This document shows positions 7,633 to 15,209 of a DNA stretch of 26,256 nt, piece by piece. Under the pieces are notes generated by a model that had not been told where the DNA came from, made no database searches, and was given only the letters and a program-made list of their open reading frames with translations. Source of the stretch: JBCBSS01 sp039819065 (lineage in GTDB: Bacteria; Bacteroidota; Bacteroidia; Cytophagales; Cyclobacteriaceae); the NCBI GenBank assembly GCA_039819065.1, contig JBCBSS010000113.1, forward strand, positions 1-26,256, in the 5' to 3' direction. The translations under genes were made by a program, and so were the position numbers. Numbering within the stretch: position 1 is the stretch's first letter; the number at the start of each line of letters is the position of its first letter.

Positions 7633-8637
7633 ATGTCTGAGCAACAACTCATATATGACAATCACAATCGCCCCATAAGCTATTTAAGATTAGCTGTTAC
7701 GGACAGATGCAACCTGAGGTGTTTCTATTGCATGCCTGAACATGGTATTCAATACTTACCCAAGAAGGAGTTACTGACCTATGAGGAGATGATCAGACTG
7801 GTTCAAGTATTAGTCAATTTGGGTGTTTCTAAAGTGAGAATAACAGGCGGAGAACCTTTTGTCAGGAAAAACCTAATTGACTTCTTGACGAACCTGGCCG
7901 AAGTTGAAGGTCTAAATCAAATCAACATTACCACTAATGGTGTCCTGACTAAACCATTCATCCCCCGACTCAAGGAAATAGGCATATCATCAGTCAATTT
8001 GAGTATTGATACCCTAGATAGAGATCGCTTCTTCAAAATAACACGAAGAGACGAACTGCCCCAGGTAATGGAGTCATTCCATGCATTTATTGAGCAAGGC
8101 ATTCCCCTTAAGCTCAATGCAGTAGTCATGGATGGTAAGAACACTGAGGACATCCTTCCAATGGTAGAATTGACCAAACAGTATCCGGTATCGGTTAGGT
8201 TCATAGAAGAAATGCCATTCAACGGTGAAGGTGCCCACTACGCTAAGCTCATATGGGATCATAAGAAAATCATTGAAACCATTCGAGAAGCCTACCCTGC
8301 GCTAAGCAAGATCGACGATCCAAAACACTCTACTTCATATAATTACAGCATTCCTGGTCACTTGGGCAATATTGGTGTTATCGCTGCCTTCAGCCGTACA
8401 TTCTGCGGCTCATGTAATAGAATACGCCTGACCGCTCAGGGAACTCTCAAGACTTGTTTGTACGATGATGGTGTGATGAACTTCCGTGATCTGTTACGGT
8501 CAGGTGCCGATGATGAAAAGGTAGAACAGGAATTCATTAGGCTTTTCGGTCAGCGCGCCAAGGATGGGTTCGAAGCTGAAAAAAGGAGATCGCAGTCTTC
8601 TCCTGTGCAAGAATCAATGTCAACCATTGGCGGTTAA
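7633..8637 (+). CDS. moaA: GTP 3',8-cyclase MoaA (radical SAM)
   Basis: 334 residues, typical length. MoaA carries out the first step of molybdenum cofactor synthesis, converting GTP to 3',8-cyclo-7,8-dihydro-GTP, which MoaC then processes. The N-terminal radical SAM cluster motif is CNLRCFYC (C26, C30, C33), with the SAM-binding GGEP at 72-75. The second, substrate-binding cluster uses C258, C261 and C275 (CGSCNRIRL ... TC). The protein ends STIGG; the two C-terminal glycines are essential in characterised MoaA. All catalytic elements look intact. It follows the hydroxylase gene by 12 nt and faces moaD-moaE across the divergent region. Confidence 0.96.
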   Translation: MSEQQLIYDNHNRPISYLRLAVTDRCNLRCFYCMPEHGIQYLPKKELLTYEEMIRLVQVLVNLGVSKVRITGGEPFVRKNLIDFLTNLAEVEGLNQINITTNGVLTKPFIPRLKEIGISSVNLSIDTLDRDRFFKITRRDELPQVMESFHAFIEQGIPLKLNAVVMDGKNTEDILPMVELTKQYPVSVRFIEEMPFNGEGAHYAKLIWDHKKIIETIREAYPALSKIDDPKHSTSYNYSIPGHLGNIGVIAAFSRTFCGSCNRIRLTAQGTLKTCLYDDGVMNFRDLLRSGADDEKVEQEFIRLFGQRAKDGFEAEKRRSQSSPVQESMSTIGG

Positions 8638-8742
8638 GTCTCTTCTAGTTCTTTGCAGCGCTTTGATATAATACTAGCTCAATAGGTTCGTTGCTCAAAT
8701 AATCCAATCTCTAAATTTCGATAAGAAGTATTATCCGCTTAT

Positions 8743-8754
8743 TATTGCTTTGCA
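8743..8754 (+). promoter_or_regulatory. Possible promoter element TATTGCTTTGCA upstream of the glycan cluster
   Basis: This 12-mer ends 15 nt before the YfhO ATG and matches 11 of 12 positions with TATTTCTTTGCA upstream of acpP (26145-26156). It resembles the Bacteroidota -7 element (TAnnTTTG) with two extra bases between TA and TTTG. I find no good TTTG -33 box at the expected distance, so this is a weak call. Confidence 0.28.
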
Positions 8755-8769
8755 TTCAGAATCATTGAC

Positions 8770-11220
8770 ATGAAAAACATCAATTTCAGCAAGGATATCC
8801 TTCCTCATATTGTCGCTATAGCCATCTTTCTTGTTGTTGTCTTTATTTTCTACAGGCCCATTTTTCTAGAAAATCAGGAAATCAGACAGAACGATATTCT
8901 ACAAGGCCAGGGTGCCGGCCAGGAATTGGTAGAGCATAGAAAACTAACTGGCGAAGAGGGCTTATGGACAAATTCGATGTTTGGTGGAATGCCAGGATAC
9001 CTGATCAATACGCAGTGGTCAGGAGATTTACTGAAGCATGTGCAGAAACTGATCACACTCGGCCTACCTTCTCCGGCCAGACATACTTTTATTGCTTTCG
9101 TGAGTTTCTATATCCTTTTATTGGTATTCGGAGTCCGGCCATACCTAGCCATTGGTGGGGCCATTGCCTACGGTCTTAACTCATTCAACATAGTTAGTAT
9201 AGAAGCCGGTCATATATGGAAAGTAGTAGCTATTGCCTACATGCCTTTGGTATTGGCTGGTATCCATCTGGCTTTTAAAAAGAAATATGTCTGGGGTTTT
9301 GTCCTCACTGCCATGGCTATGGCATTAGAAATTCGCTCCAATCACCTTCAGATCACCTATTACCTGTTAATCATAGTTTTAATGTATGGCTTGGTGATGG
9401 GCATATTTAGCCTGATGAATGGAACGCTAAAGGATTTTGGGAAGGCACTCGGGGTGCTCGTAATAGCTGTTTTGTTAGCCGTAGGTGCTAATATTGGTAA
9501 ACTATGGTCAGCCTACGAATATGGAAAATTTTCTATCAGAGGGCCTTCAGAGTTGAAAGAAAAAGCTGGAGCATCAGATTCAGGTACGGATAGAGGATAC
9601 GCATTTGATTGGAGCAGTGGGAAATGGGAATCAATGACTTTACTAATCCCCAATTATGCTGGCGGCGCTACAGGGCTTTATGCAGGTGGAGAAAAATCCA
9701 AATTAGCCAACGAATTAAGAAGATTAGGTGTAGATGGCGGGCAGGTCACTCAATTCCAGAGGGTCTACTTATCCTATTGGGGCAGGCAACCATTCACCAG
9801 CGGGCCTATTTATGCCGGAGCCATTGTTTGTTTCCTTTTCATACTCGGACTGTTAGTAGCTGATAATAAGTTTAGAATATGGCTGGGTGTAACCGTACTC
9901 TTATCCCTGATGCTATCTTGGGGTAAGAATCTGGAATGGTTCAACTACTTTATTTTCGATGTGGTACCGGGCTATAACAAGTTCCGAGCTGTGTCTATGA
10001 CAGTTAGTATCGCATTACTTTGTATGCCCTTGCTCGGTTTTATTGGCCTTGAAAAAGTCATAGCCGAAGGTTCTAGTAAGAAACTTAATAAGTTACTCTA
10101 CATCGGAGGTGGAATAGCCGCGGGCATGTGTATTTTGGTAGCCATAGGTACACCTGTTCCCAATGTCGAAGATGCCTCGGGCCAAATTCCCGCTTCGATA
10201 CTCAATGCAGCGAAAAGTGATCGTGAGGTCATTTTGAAGAATGACGCAATTCGGTCCTTGTTGTTTATTCTACTAAGCTTCGGAGCAGTTTTATTGGCTG
10301 TGATGAAAAAGATAACGCCGATGATAGCTTCATTTGCCATCCTACTGTTAGTAACATTCGATTTAGCCAATATTGATAGTAGGTATCTCAACGAAGAGAA
10401 TTATGACCGAAACCCAAGGCGCCAATTCTTCTCAGAAACAGATGTAGATAGAGCAATCAAAAGAGATACAGACCTCAATTACCGTGTCCTTAATACCCTA
10501 CAAAACCCATGGGCAGAAGCCAGAACTTCCTATCATCATAAGTCGATAGGTGGTTATCATGGCGCCAAGCTCAGACGCTACCAGGACTTAGTATCTGCTC
10601 AATTGACTAATGAAATCAATAGCGCGCTTCAATCCATCACTTCTACCACTCAACGTTTTGATGGTGTAGGCGGTTTGAATATGCTCAATGCCAAATACCT
10701 GATCACACAAAGTGGTCTGATAAGAAACCAAAGTGCGTTGGGCAATGCCTGGTTTGTATCGGAAGTACAGAAGGTTAATACTCCTGATGAGGAACTATCC
10801 GCAGTAGCACAGATCAACCCTTCTACAGCGGCAGTTATTGATGCATCTAAATTTGATGTAAGCAAAGCAAGCTTTTCAAATCAGGGTAGCATTACACTGA
10901 AGGAATACAAGCCAAACTACCTTAAGTACGAATCAAATAATAGCGCCGATGGCTTAGCAGTTTTCTCTGAAATCTACTATCCGAAAGGGTGGATAGTCAA
11001 AATAGATGGTAAGGAAGCAGATTACCTCCGTGCTAACTACGTACTCAGGGCCATGGAAATACCTGCAGGTCAGCACACTATAGAATTCTCGTTTGAACCA
11101 AGTGCCTATTTTACAGGTAACAAGATCATGTGGATTTCTTCTATTATTCTTTTAATAGTATTCGTGGGAGGACTGGTGTACACTTTCAAAGGTGGCTTAC
11201 CATCAAAAGAAACTGAATAA
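8770..11220 (+). CDS. YfhO-family polytopic membrane protein (glycan modification)
   Basis: 816 residues. Hydrophobic segments alternate through about residues 11-530 (for example 11-28, 107-120, 150-168, 193-215, 226-240, 347-364, 411-425, 495-530). A soluble extracytoplasmic region runs from about 533 to 785, and one last transmembrane helix lies near 786-806. The N-terminal DILQGQGAG and GGMPGYL segments and the overall layout match the YfhO family, whose Gram-positive members glycosylate teichoic acids using lipid-linked sugars. By analogy I infer a GT-C-like transferase acting outside the cytoplasmic membrane; the acceptor is unknown. It opens the glycan cluster, and the next gene starts immediately after its TAA. 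Confidence 0.85.
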   Translation: MKNINFSKDILPHIVAIAIFLVVVFIFYRPIFLENQEIRQNDILQGQGAGQELVEHRKLTGEEGLWTNSMFGGMPGYLINTQWSGDLLKHVQKLITLGLPSPARHTFIAFVSFYILLLVFGVRPYLAIGGAIAYGLNSFNIVSIEAGHIWKVVAIAYMPLVLAGIHLAFKKKYVWGFVLTAMAMALEIRSNHLQITYYLLIIVLMYGLVMGIFSLMNGTLKDFGKALGVLVIAVLLAVGANIGKLWSAYEYGKFSIRGPSELKEKAGASDSGTDRGYAFDWSSGKWESMTLLIPNYAGGATGLYAGGEKSKLANELRRLGVDGGQVTQFQRVYLSYWGRQPFTSGPIYAGAIVCFLFILGLLVADNKFRIWLGVTVLLSLMLSWGKNLEWFNYFIFDVVPGYNKFRAVSMTVSIALLCMPLLGFIGLEKVIAEGSSKKLNKLLYIGGGIAAGMCILVAIGTPVPNVEDASGQIPASILNAAKSDREVILKNDAIRSLLFILLSFGAVLLAVMKKITPMIASFAILLLVTFDLANIDSRYLNEENYDRNPRRQFFSETDVDRAIKRDTDLNYRVLNTLQNPWAEARTSYHHKSIGGYHGAKLRRYQDLVSAQLTNEINSALQSITSTTQRFDGVGGLNMLNAKYLITQSGLIRNQSALGNAWFVSEVQKVNTPDEELSAVAQINPSTAAVIDASKFDVSKASFSNQGSITLKEYKPNYLKYESNNSADGLAVFSEIYYPKGWIVKIDGKEADYLRANYVLRAMEIPAGQHTIEFSFEPSAYFTGNKIMWISSIILLIVFVGGLVYTFKGGLPSKETE

Positions 11221-12138
11221 GTGAGTGAGAAGTTGAAAGTATCAGTAGTCGTCTGTACTTACAATCGAGAAAAGTACCTGCCCGATTGCCTCGCTCACTT
11301 AAAAGATCAAAGCGCTGATATAAGCGATTATGAGGTATTGATAGTCAATAACAACAGTACTGATGCTACCGAGCAGATCAGTTTGGCATTCATTGAACAA
11401 CACAATACAGCTAATTTCCGCTATATTCTAGAAACTTCACAAGGCTTGTCTTTCGCCAGAAACAGAGGCATCAACGAAGCTCAAGGTCATATAATTAGCT
11501 TCATAGACGACGACGCTTTTTCAGATAAAAACTTCGTCAAAGAGATGTTATCATTCTTCGAACAGAATGGCGATGTAATGGCCATTGGAGGGCGTATCAT
11601 ACCCATTTATGAATCAGAAGAGCCTAAGTGGATGTCTAAATACTTGTCAACGTTAGTGGCTGCGCTTGATATGGGAGAGGCCGTAACCCCCTTCAAGGGA
11701 AACAAATTTCCTATTGGCGCCAATATGGCTTTTCGCAAAGAAACGTTCGATAACTTAGGCCAGTTTAATACGGAACTAGGCAGAAAGGGAAAGTTGCTGT
11801 TAGGAGGAGAAGAAAAAGAAGTTTTTGAAAAGTTCAGAAAAAGTGGCTTCAAAGTGATGTATGTACCGAATATTCTAGTTCATCATATTGTACCAGCAAG
11901 TCGGGTCACCATTGACTATATCAAAAGACAGGCCGTTGGAGTTGGTATAAGCGAATATTTCAGGTTGAGAAAATTGGGTGGTCAAGCCATATTCAGAAAG
12001 GCTTTAAGCGAACTATTTAAGATGGCCGCGACTATTGTATTAATGATCAGGTATTTCGCCGTTTTTCAATTTGCCCGAGGAAATATGCTATTCCGTTTTA
12101 GGTTATGGGTATTGAGAGGGTTTATCAGGCATGAATAA
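11221..12138 (+). CDS. GT2-family glycosyltransferase
   Basis: 305 residues. The GT-A nucleotide-sugar fold is visible: VSVVVCTYNRE (8-18), the LIVNNNSTD loop, the metal-binding FIDDDAF (94-100), PIGANMAFRK (164-173), and GGEEKE (195-200), the likely acidic catalytic-base region. A hydrophobic stretch near 265-285 may attach it to the membrane. It should transfer one sugar from a nucleotide donor during assembly of the surface glycan; donor and linkage cannot be assigned. The start is GTG at 11221, abutting the YfhO stop with no gap; a TTG four codons later is the only nearby alternative. The 3' end overlaps the next gene by 8 nt. Confidence 0.92.
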   Translation: MSEKLKVSVVVCTYNREKYLPDCLAHLKDQSADISDYEVLIVNNNSTDATEQISLAFIEQHNTANFRYILETSQGLSFARNRGINEAQGHIISFIDDDAFSDKNFVKEMLSFFEQNGDVMAIGGRIIPIYESEEPKWMSKYLSTLVAALDMGEAVTPFKGNKFPIGANMAFRKETFDNLGQFNTELGRKGKLLLGGEEKEVFEKFRKSGFKVMYVPNILVHHIVPASRVTIDYIKRQAVGVGISEYFRLRKLGGQAIFRKALSELFKMAATIVLMIRYFAVFQFARGNMLFRFRLWVLRGFIRHE

Positions 12139-13027
12139 AAAATCGGGTTTACAAGTTTTCATTGAGGACTTTGTCCTTTCTACTTTGAGCCTTCTTAAGG
12201 TACTTATCCTTAGTAAGCTCAAAGTAAAACTGCAGGCGGGGGAAAATGTCAAAAAACGAGTGGCTATTCTGGCCAATGGCCCATCCCTTAAAACAAGCCT
12301 ACAAGAGCATGAATTGTTCTTAAAGGATCAGGATTTGATCTGTGTAAACCATTTTCCTACTACGGCATATTACGAGCAGTATAAGCCTCAATACTACATT
12401 ACTAGTGCACCCGACCTTTGGTTAGAAGATATAGAAGCACGTTTTATTGAGCAGAGCAAGGTACTGTTTGAGACCATGGCTGCTAAAACAACCTGGGATA
12501 TCCAATTCTTTATTCCCCATGAAGCAAGAAAGCACAAGCTGTGGCAATCACGATTAAAGAAAAATCCGCATATCAAAATTCACTATTTCAACAATACGCC
12601 GATTGAGGGCTTCAGGTGGTTCAGACACCTGATGTTCAAGTCGAATTTGGGAATGCCACGACCTCATAATGTGCTGATACCGTGCCTAATGATTTCCCTG
12701 GCACTACGTTATAAAGAAATAAGTTTGTTAGGAGCAGACCATTCATGGCTTCCCGAGATATCCGTGACCGATGAAAACGATGTTTTGATCAATCAAAAGC
12801 ATTTCTACGATGAGCATACATCGAAGGCTATGCCTTTGGACAAGCGGGGAAAAGGTAAGCGCAGGCTCCATGAGTTGTTGAATAAATTCATGAACGCTTT
12901 CAAGGGGTACTTTATCATTAAGGAATATGCCGAATCACTAAATGCCAGTATTTTGAATGCTACAAAAAACTCGTATATCGACGCCTTTGATAGAATTACC
13001 CTGGAAAAGGCTGACCAAAAGCGTTGA
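12131..13027 (+). CDS. Candidate GT42-like (sialyltransferase-type) glycosyltransferase
   Basis: 298 residues. After a hydrophobic N-terminal stretch (about 8-30) comes VAILANGPSLK (44-54). This NGPS loop binds the CMP donor in CstII-type GT42 sialyltransferases and also occurs in MptE-like/DUF115 proteins. Further matches to the GT42 plan are CVNHF (71-75), a cluster near 177-205 (RPHNVLIPCLMISLALRYKE then LLGADHSW, compare KEIYLSGIDFY in Cst proteins) and HFYDEH (224-229), a possible catalytic-histidine region. It overlaps the GT2 gene by 8 nt and precedes the NeuB- and NeuA-type genes, which would make its CMP-sugar. The function is inferred from motif and context; overall similarity to GT42 is low. 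Confidence 0.6.
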   Translation: MNKKSGLQVFIEDFVLSTLSLLKVLILSKLKVKLQAGENVKKRVAILANGPSLKTSLQEHELFLKDQDLICVNHFPTTAYYEQYKPQYYITSAPDLWLEDIEARFIEQSKVLFETMAAKTTWDIQFFIPHEARKHKLWQSRLKKNPHIKIHYFNNTPIEGFRWFRHLMFKSNLGMPRPHNVLIPCLMISLALRYKEISLLGADHSWLPEISVTDENDVLINQKHFYDEHTSKAMPLDKRGKGKRRLHELLNKFMNAFKGYFIIKEYAESLNASILNATKNSYIDAFDRITLEKADQKR

Positions 13028-13075
13028 ATCGGCTAAATTTGATTTTGAATTTCATATAAGTAGATCGAATAAGCA

Positions 13076-13960
13076 GTGAATAATAAAATAACCTACCACC
13101 AGCCGAACGTTATCGCCGAAATAGGATGTAACCACAAGGGGGATTTTGAGATTGCAAAAGACCTGATTAGGTTGGCCAAAGATTGCGGTGCAGAATATGC
13201 CAAGTTTCAAAAGCGAAATGCACGCGAATTGCTTACAGAGGAACAATACAATGCACCACACCCCAACCCTATGCATTCTTATGGGGATACTTATGGGGAG
13301 CACAGGGAAAATCTCGAATTCAATCTCGAGCAACACGCTGAACTCAAAGCATATTGTGAATCCCTCGGAATAGGCTATTCTACCTCGGTTTGGGATAATA
13401 CCTCTGCTCGCGAAATTGTATCATTGAAGCCTGACTTTATCAAAGTCCCTTCGGCTTGTAATAATAATTTCGAAATGCTCGGTATCCTAAGAGATGAGTA
13501 CGATGGAGAAGTGCATATCTCATTTGGTATGACCAACAGGGATGAGGGAGAAGCAATAGTCAGTTTCTTTGAAGAGAATAACTCAGCTCAATCTAAATTG
13601 GTTATATACGCTTGTACTTCTGGTTATCCTGTCCCTTTTGAAGATGTATGTCTACTAGAAATAAGAAGGCTATATGAGCGATATGAACAGCGTGTCAAGC
13701 AAATAGGCTTTTCAGGTCACCATCTTGGGATCGCTATAGATGTAGCTGCTTACACTTTGGGAGCACAATGGGTGGAAAGGCACTTTACCAAAGATAGGAC
13801 ATGGAAAGGAACAGATCATGCAGCTTCTCTTGAACCTGGTGGTATGGGTAAGTTATGCCGGGATTTAAAAGCCACTCATTCAGCGCTAGGGTATAAGGAA
13901 GATGAAATTCTGGACATAGAAAAAGTACAAAGGGAAAAACTGAAGTACAGAAAACATTGA
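13076..13960 (+). CDS. NeuB-family nonulosonate (sialic acid-type) synthase lacking SAF domain
   Basis: 294 residues. NeuB enzymes condense phosphoenolpyruvate with a six-carbon sugar to give a nine-carbon sialic-type acid. The TIM-barrel motifs are EIGCNHKGD (15-23), YAKFQKR (41-47), KVPSACN (123-129), ACTSGYP (179-185), FSGHHLG (212-218) and ERHFTKDRTWKGTDHAASLEP (split here as ERHFTKDRT, 234-242, and GTDHAASLEP, 245-254). H215 and H236 coincide with the two manganese ligands of Neisseria NeuB. Typical NeuB is about 345 residues with a C-terminal antifreeze-like SAF domain; this protein stops at the barrel. The start is GTG at 13076, with no nearby ATG. Its stop overlaps the TTG of the NeuA-HAD gene. 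With no neuC or neuD present, KDN from mannose-6-phosphate is a plausible product (inference). Confidence 0.88.
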   Translation: MNNKITYHQPNVIAEIGCNHKGDFEIAKDLIRLAKDCGAEYAKFQKRNARELLTEEQYNAPHPNPMHSYGDTYGEHRENLEFNLEQHAELKAYCESLGIGYSTSVWDNTSAREIVSLKPDFIKVPSACNNNFEMLGILRDEYDGEVHISFGMTNRDEGEAIVSFFEENNSAQSKLVIYACTSGYPVPFEDVCLLEIRRLYERYEQRVKQIGFSGHHLGIAIDVAAYTLGAQWVERHFTKDRTWKGTDHAASLEPGGMGKLCRDLKATHSALGYKEDEILDIEKVQREKLKYRKH

Positions 13961-15138
13961 GTTATACAGCTTTCATTCCTGCCAGAAAGGGTAGTAAAGG
14001 TATTCCCGGTAAAAACATCAAGCTTTTTTGCGGTCAACCGCTCATTTATTGGAACCTGAAGGCTATCGAGGACTGCCGATCTATCGACAAAGTGGTGGTT
14101 GCTACGGATGGTGATGAAATTGAAGGTATAGTTCAGTCATTTGGTTTTTCAAAAACAGAAATATACATAAGGTCTGAGAATAGTGCGAACGACTCAGCTC
14201 CCACTGAGCAGGTAATGCTCGAATATCTTGATAAGGCGCAACTCAGCGATGAAGATAAATTTGTACTAGTTCAGGCTACTTCTCCATTCACACAGGCAAA
14301 CGATTTTGATGCTGCCATACGAAAGTTTGAAACTGAGGGTTTCGACTCTATTTTGTCTTGTGCCAGAATGAAAAGGTTTGTATGGGATGATAATGGCCAA
14401 CCTATTAACTATAATTTCAAAGCCCGCCCAAGAAGGCAGGACTTTAATGGCTTGCTGATGGAAAATGGTGCTTTCTACATTAATTCTGTTGGTAATATCC
14501 TGTCATCAAAAAATCGCCTTTCAGGGAAAATTGGCATATACGAAATGCCGGAATATACCTCACTAGAACTTGACGAGTCAAGCGATTGGATTATCGGTGA
14601 AGCATTGATGCGGAAGAATGTATTGAGGAGAAGTGACGCTAAGAAGAGGGTTAAACTTTTTCTTTCTGATGTAGACGGTGTATTGACAGATGCAGGTATG
14701 TACTACACCGAGAATGGTGACGAAATCAAGAAGTTTTCTACCTACGACGGCATGGCCTTCGCTATACTCAAGAAACTAGGCGTTCTAACTGGTATCATTA
14801 CCTCCGAAGATCGTATGCTCAACAAAAGGCGTGCTGAAAAGCTCCAACTTGACTTCATACATCAGGGAGCCAAAAACAAAATCGCACTGGTAGAAGATAT
14901 CTGTGAGAAATTGAATATTACACTGGAGGAAGTAGCATACATCGGTGATGATATAAATGATTTGATTGTGCTTGAAAGAGTAGGTATGCCCGCATGCCCT
15001 GCCAATGCTCGTAAAGAGATTAAACAAATTCCAGGTATTGTTAATGTCGGTGTGAAGGGTGGAGAAGGCGCTGTCAGGGCATTTTTAGAATGGTTGGAAC
15101 AGCATGATTACCTTCCTCAGCCAAACAAAAATAATTAA
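13957..15138 (+). CDS. CMP-nonulosonate cytidylyltransferase (NeuA-type) fused to KdsC-like HAD phosphatase
   Basis: 393 residues with two domains. Residues 1-228 are a CMP-sialate/CMP-KDO synthetase: FIPARKGSKGIPGKN (6-20), VVATDGDEI (47-55), VQATSPFT (105-112) and ENGAFY (169-174). Residues 232-385 are a KDO-8-phosphate-phosphatase-like HAD domain with the nucleophile motif DVDGVLTD (238-245), TSED (282-285) and GDDINDL (330-336), so the phosphatase looks catalytically intact. NeuB-type enzymes using a 6-phosphosugar yield a 9-phosphate product that must be dephosphorylated before CMP activation, and this fusion could do both steps. Vertebrate CMP-sialate synthetases carry a similar C-terminal HAD-like domain. 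The start TTG overlaps the synthase stop (TTGA). Confidence 0.92.
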   Translation: MSYTAFIPARKGSKGIPGKNIKLFCGQPLIYWNLKAIEDCRSIDKVVVATDGDEIEGIVQSFGFSKTEIYIRSENSANDSAPTEQVMLEYLDKAQLSDEDKFVLVQATSPFTQANDFDAAIRKFETEGFDSILSCARMKRFVWDDNGQPINYNFKARPRRQDFNGLLMENGAFYINSVGNILSSKNRLSGKIGIYEMPEYTSLELDESSDWIIGEALMRKNVLRRSDAKKRVKLFLSDVDGVLTDAGMYYTENGDEIKKFSTYDGMAFAILKKLGVLTGIITSEDRMLNKRRAEKLQLDFIHQGAKNKIALVEDICEKLNITLEEVAYIGDDINDLIVLERVGMPACPANARKEIKQIPGIVNVGVKGGEGAVRAFLEWLEQHDYLPQPNKNN

Positions 15139-15209
15139 TCCTTTAATTATAGTACCTTTCGACATAGTCAAGATCAACTTTGAAATCCGTTAAGCAAGAT
15201 AGTGTAGAG

